64,000 nt of DNA, from assembly GCA_900239685.1 (NCBI GenBank), contig OENT01000356.1, positions 1 to 64,000 on the forward strand, given 5' to 3'. The notes beneath the pieces are model-generated. The model did not search any database. It saw nothing but the letters and a program-made list of their open reading frames with translations, and had not been told where the DNA came from. Every line of letters begins with the position of its first letter. Positions within the stretch are counted from its first letter, which is position 1. Shown piece by piece: positions 23,101 through 32,275 of the stretch. A program made the translations under genes and the position numbers. Origin of the DNA: Rotaria macrura. Its lineage: Eukaryota; Rotifera; Eurotatoria; Philodinida; Philodinidae.

Positions 23101-26100
23101 AAAACTAAAACGAATTTCGAATGTTATACAACATCTGATATCAGTCTTGTTGCTATACGGCCTGTTAATTTTGATGTAGATATAGGCGATGAAACTATTA
23201 TCCATAGGAGAGCTGTTAGCATTATCCCTGTGAGATTAAAATGTGAAAATAGTATCGCTAATTTTCTAAAAATTGATCCTTCTAGAAAAATTTTGGTGCA
23301 GCAAGGTAATAACTCATATACATTTCAATTAGATGTTAGCTATAAGGAATGTTCAATAGGTCTCTGTTGTGATCAGTGATTTGTCACTAATAATTTATTA
23401 AAGTCATATTGATTTATCATTCAACTGATTCATTAATTAAGGGAGAGTTTTTGAGCCCATCAAGGAATAGAGGCACTGGTGAAAATTATAATTTTGAATT
23501 TTTCTATGTACATTTGAAAGGGCATAATCTGAAACCACAAACCCCAAAATGTCAGCTCATTTGAATGTTCTCCAGTAAAGTTAGAGTACACATCAACTAT
23601 TATGGACCACACACTCATCATTACAAAAATAACTACAAATTAGTGCATAAATGTCTTTTGAGTTTATGCTCAAACTACTGAGAGAAATCATTCGTATTAT
23701 ATAGCAAATGATAGAAAATTAAATGATGAACAAATTGACCTATTTAAATTATCATATATATATATTTTTATCAAGGTGTCTTACACGAATAAAAGAGAAA
23801 GTGTCTTATTTTATGGTACTAAAATGACCGATTTTCGTCATTAAATTTGCGATCATTTTTGAAAACCAAATAGGACCATAGTGCAAGTTCTATATTTTAT
23901 ACAGCTTTTCATTCTCTACAAATTGATAAAAAATATTGAAGAAAAAGTGTGTCTTCAAGACGAAACAAAGCTCACAAATCCCGTTTCTATGACAATTTTT
24001 GATGATCTTTCCAAAAACAAAAACGTTTTTGGTAATTTTCACTGATAAGACATGATTCCATGTTAAAAAGATTGTGACATTTGGAATCAGCGATAAAAAT
24101 TGTACTGAATGGAATGAATTCTAGAGAAATATTTGATCAAAGCAAAATCACGTTTGGTTCTCCACAGACTAATTTTCTTATTGAAAAAAATCTCTTTACA
24201 ATTCATTTAATTCGATGCAGTTTTAAACACTGATTCCGAATGTTAGAATCGTTTGACATGGAATTGTGTCTTTTCAGTGAAAAATCACTAAAACATTTTG
24301 TTTCGTTTGAAAAATTGTTACACAAATGCGATATGTGAGCTTTGTTTTGCCTCGAAGATATACGATATTTTTTAATCATTTTGTAGAGAATGAAAAGCTG
24401 TATAATTTATAGAACTTGCAGTATGGTCCCATTTGGTTTTCAAAAATGACAGCAGATTATCAGTAAATTATTGGCTATAATTTACTGATAATTTAAGCCC
24501 CCCCCCCCCCCCTCAAAAGTCGATTTTCGTCAAAGAAAGTCCAAATCGGCTGAAATTTTCAGGATATGTTAGGACTGGAGTGGGCAGCCTACGATAAAAA
24601 TTTCAGCCCGAAATATGCAAGTTTAAAGAAGTTATAAAGAGAACACTGGTTAAAAATGACCCATTTTCCATCCTAGTTATTTTGCCTTCAACTATGTTTT
24701 TTCGACAAACGTTTTTTTACCATTCGATATAGCATGCAAAGATGCAGGGCATCCCGTCCTTCAATTTTAAAAAAGTCCATTCTGTAAGCCAAAAAAGTTT
24801 CCACAATGCAAAGTCCTTGAAAAAAGGCCAAAAAACTGCAAGTGAATTTTGTAGGCGATTTTTTTTTTGGGCTTAAAATAAGCTTTTTCAAAAATCGGAG
24901 CACGAGATACCTTGCGTCTTTGCATGCTCGATCGAATGGTAAAAAAAAGTTTTCGAAAAAACATAGTTGAAGGCAAAATAACTAGGATGGAAAATGGAAA
25001 AACATGATTTTGAGAAAAACATAAAAACAGTTTTTCGAAAATTTTTTGCTGTTTTTTTAAATTTTCCGCAATTTTCACGCGGTTTTTGAGGAAGCTGACT
25101 TTACGTATCCGTCGTAAATTTTAATTCTGCACACGCTGAGCGCTTAATTAATTAATCAGTAATTAGAGATCAAAGACCTAATTTTTAAAAAAATCGTCTT
25201 TTACATAGGGACCTCTAAAAGATCGCTAAAAATTACGGTCAAAAATTTGTCTTTGGAAAAAAAAACTACAGTGATTCTGAAAGAGCAGAACATGGGCTAT
25301 CACCTCATAGTGTTATCTCAATTTTCATTTTGTTGACGAAAATCGACTTTTTTTGAGGAGGGGGAGACCTTAAATCATTCTTCGCTCATTATGACTTAGT
25401 AACCCCAATAAATGGATGGTATACAGTATTCTAAATAGTTCACATGAATCAGCTCGTCTAGCTCTATCTTTTGGTCTACTGCATGAAAAAGATCTGTCAT
25501 TTGTTGAATTATTATCCTAGTAAACATTTATGCTGCAATTTATGATTTTTTTCCGACACTAGATCGATAGTGCCTAAAGTCGACTGAGGCTAACTTTACT
25601 TTAGAACATTCAAATAAGCTGAAAATTTGGAATTTGTGGTTTCAGAGTATGTCCTTTCGAACGCACCTAAAAACTTCAACACTAAAAGTTTGATCAGTGC
25701 CTCGTGCACAGTGATGACCTTTGGTCCTGTTTTAAGTATTTAATTTCTCTGGAACAGTCTCGGGGGTGCAAATTTCTACTCTATATACTTCAACGCTTCT
25801 TTTAGATCGTGTTCCGCAAAAAAAATTGGAACGGGTAAAAACGCTTATTTTTGCTAATGAATCGCGTTCAGAGTGTGTAAGAACGTATTTGTAAAACGCT
25901 TTTAACGTACTCTTTGAATGCATTTTGAAGAATCTTTCTTGCGAAAGAAACTAAATTCTGATAGCCTTAGAATCCGATTGTCAAAGACAACAACATCAAA
26001 GCAAATCATGAAAAAACGGGTTGCCTTCAATTACAAACACGTTTCATTTTTAAAAAAAAAGCACTTATTCGTTGGTGAAAGTTCGTTCATCCTCAAAGCA

Positions 26101-29100
26101 TTCTTCTTGTTAAATTACAAGCGTGTTCCTAAAAATGAACAATCCTTTTTTTTTTATGAAACTTGTTCGTAATTGATAAAAAACCCGTTTTCTCATAGAT
26201 GTAGGCTTTGTTGGACTCTAGCAATGTGGTATTGAGATTTACTTTAGCTCGTTTTAATGTATCAACTTTTTTCTCGTTCTTGTATTCCTGTGACCGATGA
26301 TGCACAATATATTAATTGGTGTACTAGAAGTTATCTCATAATGGATGATCGATTATGCATCGGTAGTATCCATCAGTAGAGCAATTAATGAATCTCAGTC
26401 GATTTCATTGTATCCTAGACTAGATTAAACAAGACTCCAAAAGATTATTATATGAGTCTAAGCTGGAAGTTTATGCGTAGTATAGAAGAAACTTTCATAA
26501 TTCGATGGTACAATACAATTCAAATATAGGAAAAAAAACTACCTCAAATTGACAACAGTAGCAGGTACTCGCTCATGAGCATCTGCGATAAGTTACAGAG
26601 TGATACAAACACTGTAGAAAGAGTTTCGTGTTATTCGAATAGATAAATAGTTCTAATTAGTGAAGAAAAAATAAATACTGAAATTGAAATAGAACCATTT
26701 AATATAAATTTTACAAAACATCATGACGCAACTATATCTAAACATGTCGAATTCATGGAGAATTACTAATGATACTTACATCTGAGTCTTAAGTCATTGA
26801 AAAATTAAACCATTTCTAATTTTCTTAATTTTTAATAGAATCTCTATGTACTGTTACTGAAGAAAATAATAAGAAAAATGCTACAAATGAATGTCCAGAT
26901 CAACAATTTACATCGTATGTAATTTATTCATTTTACATTATAATTATATATAATTTTTAATTGAAATTCAATAGACTAGGAAGTCACACAGAAGCAATTA
27001 TTTCAGCACTATTTTCATTGAAAGTCACAGCACCAATGTCAACAACAATAAATGTAGTTGATATACCAAGCATCGATGATGAAACAATACGAATTGAACA
27101 ATCGACAACTTCCATGGATCAACAACAAAAACAAAATGAAGATGTGACAACGACAGATGATGAAGATGATGAACAGACATTATTAAAATGTCTTAAATTA
27201 ACTAATGAACAGATCGAAGCACGTGTCGAAGAAGATGAAGATGATGATGACGATGAAGAGCAGCAAGAAGAAGTAAAATATTTTTTTAAAATTATTCATG
27301 CAACACTCTTCATTCTCTCATCTTGTTTTAAGGAAGAAGAAGAAGAGTACAATGAAGAATTACAAGAACAACTCCATGGCCGACAACAAGAAATAACACC
27401 GAGAAATTGGGATGATGACTTTGTTTTAAAACGACAATTTTCTGGTAAGATATTATCTTATCGAACCTATGAAAATTCCACTTCGTCTCTTCTAGTCTTA
27501 CTCCCGGCCTTTGACGGTCGACCAGGCCGAACAAATATTAATGCAACACAAGACATTCCTGTACCAACGAGCATGATGCCAAAAGAAGGTATCATACATC
27601 TAGAAATCTATTTCATTCAAAAAAAAAACAAATATGTCGAAAAATGTTTTCCTATAGAAACATCAACAAAACGAAGATCGAATTCTGATTTATTAACTGC
27701 AGCCAATATGAGTTTATATATTCGAGGACCATCACCATCTATCACAGGCGTATGTCATCTCTTATTGATAGATTTGTTTTTGTATTAATATTTATATCAT
27801 ATGTTATAGTTAAAAGACATTGACATTGAAATGGATGATTCAAATGCAACTATATTTAAATATGTTCAACAATTAATCATTCCATTTCCATCGTCACAAC
27901 GATATGAACGTATTAAAAGAATTTTCGAACCAACCTATACGTAAGAGAATATACATTTCGAATATGCTCGCATTTGAAACGATTGAATTATTCATCATTT
28001 TAAAATTCTAACAAATAACTATCAGCAAGCTTTTTGGTTTTCTAAACTAGTACGATCATTAGTGTAAAAACTTGAGAAAACAAAAGCATCTAAAACGACG
28101 AATAGATAAGAATAAATTAGCTCGATCAGATTTAACAAAGAGGAGCAACATTTACAATGAAAACAGTGGAATTTACTCAAGTTCTCTAATAGACCTTCTG
28201 TACAAAGTTCTTTTTTTCTCGATGCAGATTAAATCCGAACAAGACATTTGCGAGAATAAGATTTTTTTGCTAATGGTCCCGGTTTCTGTAGACTTACATA
28301 TTTTTTGCTCCCACTTTCGCACATATCTATTCAATAGTACTGTTGAATGTCCAGTTAGTGAACTCCGGGCTACTCGAACTCTAAATCAGGAAAGTGAATC
28401 TAACGAATATGGAAACATACATCTTTTCAATGAACACCAGAGATGGCCAACAAGTTATAGGTCTTCGAGGCTCAAGTCAAGTAAAAAAGTAACGATATAT
28501 TTTGACACAACCAGTGCTTAGCGCAGGAGGATCATTCCGAGCGTCTTAAATAGGGAAATGTACAGTGGTCCCGTTGTCTTCTTTTATGAAAATTTAGGCC
28601 TAATCTTGCAAAAAAAAATGCATGCGTTTAAGGAAACTGTTAGCACAATCCTTGCTAAGTTAAAACGTGAAATACGATGTAGCTACTCCTGTTAATTACT
28701 TGAAAGTTGTTACCCTGGATTTATCTTGCGAAACAACCGCTTACAACAATTTTACTAATCTTCTAGAACTACATCAAAGAAGAATTTCGTCTACAATAAT
28801 GATATTTCATTGACTTATGGTATTTATCGTACATCGATAACGTCAGTCAAGATCTGCAATTAAGTGGGAAGGTTACGTCTGTCATGATCTGTGATAGCGG
28901 GGAGAGGGGGGGGGAGGTTGCATATCTGTACCGATCTGTAGGATAGCAGGATGGGTCAAAAATTTCTACGCTATACACTTCAACTCTCCTTTCACATCAT
29001 GTTTCACAAAATTGGGATCAGAAGCTATAGAAAATTTTAAACAGCACAAGTACCAGGACCAAAAATCGGTGCTCCCACACTTTCCTAGTCTTAAACGACT

Positions 29101-32100
29101 GCAAACTAACGTATTGTGGCATTCATTTTCATCGTATTTTGCCGTAATCCATCATACCGTTTTTTCTCTAGGAATCGACAACGTGTTTTCATACAGTTTG
29201 TCTCGCACGTCTTACATGACAGATTTCAGCAACGTTCTATGTCGTTTACGGTCCCGTGTTTTTGACCTGAGATCTGAACTACATGAAAGTACTTCTTCTT
29301 CTTCTTTGTTAGTATTCTAGTAGCTAATCTTATCTTAAACAAGAATTAGACGCATAAATCAAAAAAAATAAATGTAAAAACTTCGGACTTATGTCCGAGA
29401 GTTATGTGTACTTCAAAAAGTGAATGAGACAAATCAGTCATTCTAGAATGTGTGCAAGGAAGAAGTATCCCGATAAACCTTTTTGGGAAACTCCAAAACT
29501 ACTGATCATCTCAGACATATCTAGGCAGTTTTGTTTCTAACTGCAGTTTTTGTGCATTTGAGACCTTTTTGCAGCCAATGTTTTGTTAGAAAGCTGCGAT
29601 TTGGTTCAAAACTAGTATCAGATTCGGAATCAGCGTTAAAAACTGAGTCACTTTACACAAGTTGTGGATAATTCTGAGAAAAAAGTTTTTTTTGAAAAAA
29701 TCCCTGTACCCCACCTGAGGGATTACTTGGTGAAAATTGACAATTTTTTCGATAACTCAGCCATTTCTTGCCGGATCCTTCTCATCTTCGTACTCGACCG
29801 AGATATTCATCAGACAATTCTGTGCACAAAATTTCAGCTCAATCGAATGTATTTGTAAAGAGTTATCGTGTTAACGCGGCCGGCCGGACACACTGACCGA
29901 TTCTAGAGTGTACTCACTTTCTGAGTACACAAAAATAGGCCATTTTTATTGATGCTATTCGAAGGCCAAGTTACTAGTCAAATCATTTTTTGATATGACT
30001 TGCACATCTCTACTGAATACTATGATACAACTTCTATAGTTGAATGTATGTGACGGAATCTTTAACGTTGCAATAGTTTTTATGTGAAAATATGATGTGG
30101 ACTCGAAACGATAAAATATAATATGTCAAACTATTCTGTGTCTATGTTTTTTTTTAGAATAATCTATACGGAAAAATCACATGAACAATCAAAATTAAAT
30201 GTAGGATTTTGTTTTTCTTCTCAAAATCTTTTGCAACAAAAGACTAATTATCCATTGTAGACAACTCTTTCCAAAGATATAAATCTAATCGATTTATCCA
30301 ATAATGAACAAGACATATGTACTATCGAAGATATTCTTAAATTACTCAGTCAACTCTACTATGTTTCAACGAATTATATTCAATCAAAGACACATTTAAA
30401 TGAAAATATTTCATTGGATAATTATTTTCATTCGAAAAAATTGAATAATAAATTATTACAACAAATACAAGATTCAATCTTAATTGCATCATCAAGTTTA
30501 CCAACATGGACATCATGTTTAATACATACATACAAATTTTTATATCCATTCGAAACACGTCAATTATATTTTCGTACAACTAGCTTTGGTACATCACGTT
30601 CAATTGTATGGTTACAAGAACGTCGTGAAGAATTGATACGTACAGTACGTAATAATAATCATCCACGTGCACGTTTATCAAATGAAAATTCTCTACATGA
30701 ATTTCGTTTTGGTCGTTTAAAAATTGATCGTGCTGTTGCTATCGATCGTGAACATATATTACGTGATGCTATGAATTTATTTCATTATCATGCAAAATTA
30801 AAATCAAAATTAGAAATACAATTTCTCAATGAAGAAGGAACAGGCGATGGACCAACATTAGAATTCTATGCATTAATTGCAAATGAACTACAAAAACATG
30901 ATTTAGGTCTCTGGTGGAATCATGAAAATTATGAATATCAACAAACTGATTATGTTAGAAAAATCGAAGGTCTATTTCCAGCACCATATCCACAGGATAG
31001 CGAAAAATTACACGATGTTTGTAATTATTTTTCATTGATGGGCATTTATTTTGCTAAATGTTTATTAGATAAATATTTAATTGATATGCCATTATCAATA
31101 GCATTCTTTAAATTTCTATGTATGAAATCAAGATCTGATGATCTATGGTACGATAGTATACTTGATTTAAATGATTTAATTATGATTGAACCATCGCGAG
31201 GAAATTTTTTTAAACAACTATTTCAATTAGTTGATAAACGAAATCGAATTATGAATGATGATAGTAAAACGAATAATGAAAAACAAATTCTATGTCAAAA
31301 TTTAAAATTTGAAAATACTTCACATGAATCCGTTGATATTAAACATTTATGGTTTGTATTTTTGAAATTAATTTCATTTTTCATAGTCATTCTCTTTGAA
31401 TGATTGTTTTTCTTTTTGTATTCTATTTAGTTTAACATTTGTCTATTCACCACCATCGAATACCTATGGATTTCAATCATATGATTTATTACCAAATGGA
31501 TCACATATTGTAAGAAAAAGTATTTTCTTTTCTATTTTGAATTTATTTCATATATACCGATAGGATGTAACTATTGATAATATTGATCAATATCTTAATT
31601 TAACCGTTCAATTTATATTTCGTGATGGTATTCGAAGACAAATGGATGCATTTCGAAGTATTTCGAAAAAAAAAACAAAAAGATACCGTTAATGTTTAAT
31701 AAAAATTTGTTTGTGTTTCTAGATGGATTTAATCAAGTATTTTCTCTTGATCATTTACAATGTTTCAATCCAAATGAATTACAATTAGTTCTATGTGGTA
31801 ATCAATGGCCATCGTGGACATTAGATGAGTTGTTGACGTATATTGAACCTACTCATGGTTTTACACGAGAAAGGTTTTGAAAATTTTAAAAATAAAACTT
31901 TTTCGTTTGTTACTTTCATTTGTATTTTTCTAGTGCTGGCTTTATGAAATTTCTTAATGTTATGTTATCACTCGATGGTGTCGAACGAAAATCAATCGTT
32001 CAATTTATTACCGGTTGTTCGTCATTACCACCAGGAGGTTAGCCAATGATTTTCTCATCGTTGTATTCTTATATGAGAATGTATAATTATGTCTAGGTCT

Positions 32101-32275
32101 TGCCAATCTTCGGCCACGTTTGTCAGTTGCACGTAAAGTCGAAGCCGATGATAACTCGTATCCATCCGTCAATACTTGTTATCATTATCTAAAATTACCT
32201 GATTATTCCAACGAAGAAATTCTCAAACTTCGTCTGATGACAGCATGTAAAGAACGAGGTTTTTATTTTAATTAA
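8127..32275 (+). CDS. HECTD1: HECT-type E3 ubiquitin-protein ligase HECTD1
   Basis: Orthologue of vertebrate HECTD1, which moves ubiquitin from an E2 to substrates through a catalytic cysteine. Exons: 8127-8217, 8368-8413, 8476-8501, 8570-9053, 9118-9443, 9789-10916, 12033-12280, 14390-15169, 19944-20130, 20216-20644, 21885-22169, 22237-22478, 22539-22713, 22785-22853, 26839-26914, 26975-27272, 27333-27444, 27496-27588, 27658-27749, 27810-27940, 30158-30200, 30261-31351, 31431-31509, 31564-31657, 31723-31873, 31934-32037, 32097-32275. All junctions are GT-AG and the sum is 7059 nt, exactly 2353 codons including stop (2352 residues; human about 2610). Domains in order: helical/ARM-like N-terminus (1-325), ankyrin repeats (about 390-490), a conserved block near 650-700, a SUN-like domain (about 1110-1245), acidic and Ser/Thr-rich linkers, and HECT (about 1885-2352) with Cys2321 in SVNTC, 31 residues from the end as in human. 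The MIB/HERC2 domain and a helical block before HECT were not found. The family and reading frame are near certain; individual splice sites are by eye. Confidence 0.96.
9789..10916 (+). CDS. HECTD1: HECTD1 exon 6: ankyrin repeats and conserved central block
   Basis: This 1128-nt exon encodes residues about 325-700. Ankyrin units read [33 protein letters not shown] and [19 protein letters not shown], almost identical to the vertebrate protein. The exon ends in RECLYIWD, then a GSNGWF motif and MYSSG. Ankyrin repeats generally bind protein partners; the partner here is unknown. The following intron is 1.1 kb. Confidence 0.93.
10917..12032. other. HECTD1 intron 6, no element recognised
   Basis: This 1116-bp intron lies between GTTCGA and a TTTTAG acceptor. 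It contains a G-rich run near 11435-11450. The minus-strand open frame at 11751-11957 has no domain or partner exon. No terminal repeats were seen. Confidence 0.6.
13115..13770. mobile_element. Long-TIR element R5, copy 1 (in HECTD1 intron 7)
   Basis: Its two ends are inverted relatives of each other: the left has CTGTTTTCTATCTTTGAGAC followed by AGAGAATTCATTTTTC, and the right carries AAATAAATTCTCTATAG. The interior matches copy 2 (45749-46655), including words such as GTTTTGAA-TTGAAAATGTGAAA and CATCAACGTTT. No coding capacity is visible. It makes up much of the 2.1-kb intron 12281-14389; the remainder shows nothing recognisable. Confidence 0.55.
15610..16148 (+). repeat. Interspersed repeat R1, copy A
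   Basis: First of four copies of a ~0.55-kb family. One end starts GTGTACTCAAAAATGGAG. The other has CTTTTTGAAGTACAC followed by an imperfect TCGGAC/GTCCGA hairpin and TTTTCACATTTATT. The interior has a GGCCGG motif, CATTCGATTGAGCTGAAAT and a 64-codon frame on the reverse strand that is open in three copies. The inverted GTGTACTTCAAAAAGTGA-type ends suggest a MITE-like element, but no clear target duplication was found. Confidence 0.75.
16416..16500. repeat. 13-bp subterminal tandem repeat
   Basis: About six units of CACCGGTCACTGT lie in the left subterminal region of the hAT-like element. Subterminal repeats of this kind are usual transposase-binding arrays in hAT elements. The open frame across it (16360-16587) is an artefact of the repeat. 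Confidence 0.75.
16714..17714. mobile_element. Nested TIR element, TACCCAGGTCG...CGACCTGGGTA
   Basis: An element of about 1.0 kb lies inside the hAT-like element. The 11-bp inverted ends match the terminus at 1-105. The interior is unusually GC-rich for the window and packed with variants of CCGTATACGG and GGTCCGTA. If the duplicated target is the TA at each edge, it would be a Tc1/mariner-like non-autonomous element; this is inference. The assembly has one ambiguous base (N) at 17260 inside it. Confidence 0.65.
17713..17775. repeat. Fragment with a second hAT-type end, TAGGGATGTAACAACACC
   Basis: Directly after the nested element the sequence restarts with TAGGGATG, as hAT ends do, followed by an AATATTGGTGGTATTGG-type short repeat. 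No partner end was located, so it may be a solo end of a third element. Confidence 0.3.
20216..20644 (+). CDS. HECTD1: HECTD1 exon 10: SUN-like (Sad1/UNC) domain
   Basis: It encodes residues about 1106-1248: a [15 protein letters not shown] start, then [34 protein letters not shown] and [11 protein letters not shown]. These match the galactose-binding-like Sad1/UNC fold of HECTD1 in order. The exon ends A|GTAAGA and joins in frame to the Ser/Thr/Arg-rich exon at 21885. In the vertebrate protein a MIB/HERC2 domain follows soon after; no equivalent was seen in the 1.24-kb intron or the next exon. Confidence 0.9.
20645..21884. other. HECTD1 intron 10, no element recognised
   Basis: This 1240-bp intron occupies the position where the MIB/HERC2-coding exon would be expected. 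I looked for its conserved Trp-rich motif in all forward frames by eye and did not find it. The remaining sequence shows no inverted termini or array. Confidence 0.55.
23835..24455. repeat. Inner inverted repeat 1
   Basis: Arms 23835-24010 and 24290-24450 are inverted relatives, sharing complementary AAAACCAAATAGGACCATA, CAGCTTTTCATTCTCTACAA and AAAGCTCACA words. The spacer is about 280 bp. Next to it, 24456-24470 and 24478-24492 form a perfect 15-bp hairpin with a 7-base loop. Confidence 0.7.
24496..25370. repeat. Inner inverted repeat 2 with poly-C/poly-G ends
   Basis: It begins with a C-run and TCAAAAGTCGATTTTCGTC and ends with GACGAAAATCGACTTTTTTT followed by GAGGAGGGGGA, an inverted pair. 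Within it, 24660-24745 and 24905-24990 form a second inverted pair around TTGCCTTCAACTATGTTTTT and CCATTCGAT. The minus-strand frames here (24688-24903, 24767-25078) are by-products. Confidence 0.7.
26975..27444 (+). CDS. HECTD1: HECTD1 exons 16-17: acidic region and conserved [12 protein letters not shown] motif
   Basis: Exon 16 (26975-27272) carries long Asp/Glu runs; exon 17 (27333-27444) starts with five acidic codons and ends in [14 protein letters not shown], a near-exact match to the vertebrate linker before the ALVPAFD-RPGRTN motif in exon 18. The 60-bp intron 27273-27332 has no stop and a multiple-of-three length, so it could be retained without a frameshift. Confidence 0.88.
28625..29010. 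repeat. Repeat R2, copy 2
   Basis: It shares, in order, ACTGTTAGCACAAT, TGAAAGTTGTTACC, GGATTTATCTTGCGAAACAA, AATAATGATATTTCATTGAC and a closing TTCAACTCTCC-type motif with the copy at 54290-54610. The copies are diverged, and a long G-run near 28900 is private to this one. Confidence 0.55.
29365..29936 (-). repeat. Interspersed repeat R1, copy B
   Basis: Inverted relative to copy A. It starts AAATAAATGTAAAAACTTCG with a clean TCGGAC-TTAT-GTCCGA hairpin and ends GTGTACTCACTTTCTGAGTACAC-like. It lies inside the hAT-like element 28438-30012, so it inserted after it. The 64-codon frame 29664-29858 (plus strand) is open. Confidence 0.75.
30261..32275 (+). CDS. HECTD1: HECTD1 exons 22-27: catalytic HECT domain
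   Basis: Exon 22 opens with a conserved helical stretch before [10 protein letters not shown]. It then has the HECT N-lobe signature [20 protein letters not shown] and runs through a [19 protein letters not shown] segment, the E2-binding side. Exons 23-27 give [11 protein letters not shown], the CGNQ-PSW motif, [12 protein letters not shown] and the C-lobe ending [19 protein letters not shown]. The Cys codon at 32177-32179 (Cys2321) is the predicted ubiquitin-thioester residue. The stop is TAA at 32273. All catalytic hallmarks are intact, so the enzyme should be active. Confidence 0.95.

Larger units (their letters stand above)
23455..25715. mobile_element. Foldback-like element with ~140-bp inverted arms
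   Basis: The left arm (about 23455-23595) and right arm (about 25575-25715) are inverted copies with words such as GAGGCACTG, TCTGAAACCACAAA and ATTTGAATGTTCT. They enclose two further inverted repeats: 23835-24010 against 24290-24450, and 24496-25368 with its own inner arms. No coding frame is visible. Target duplications were not identifiable. Confidence 0.6.
23205..25830. repeat. Repeat R2, copy 1, split by the palindromic insertion
   Basis: The left piece (23205-23290; GCTGTTAGCATTATCC and TGTGAAAATAGTATCGC) and the right piece (25735-25830; AATTTCTACTCTATATACTT, CAACGCTTCTTTTAGATCGT) are respectively the start and end of the R2 repeats at 28625-29010 and 54290-54610. About 2.4 kb of palindromic DNA separates them. 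Confidence 0.5.
22854..26838. other. HECTD1 intron 14, 4 kb of nested palindromic elements
   Basis: It lies between a short Thr-rich exon (22785-22853) and exon 15 (26839-26914). It contains a split R2 repeat and three nested inverted-repeat structures between 23455 and 25715. From 25830 to 26838 I see only AT-rich sequence; the frame at 25918-26172 has no domain. Confidence 0.75.
28438..30012. mobile_element. hAT-like element, family 1, second copy with nested repeats
   Basis: The ends CAGAGATGGCCAACAAGT and TTGATATGACTTGCACATCTCTA are of the same type as the element at 3900-4986. Flanking 8-mers ATGAACAC (28430-28437) and CTGAATAC (30013-30020) match at 6 of 8 positions, with the same offset from the ends as in the first copy. 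It contains an R2 segment and R1 copy B. No transposase was seen. Confidence 0.6.
27941..30157. other. HECTD1 intron 20, filled by a hAT-like element
   Basis: About 1.58 kb of this 2.2-kb intron is the hAT-like element at 28438-30012, with an R2 copy and R1 copy B inside it. The open frames at 28072-28521 and 29012-29320 show no domain and straddle element boundaries or repeats. Confidence 0.75.

Noticed and set aside
28072..28521. 149-codon frame in HECTD1 intron 20
   Set aside because: It crosses the left end of the hAT-like element and shows no conserved motif.
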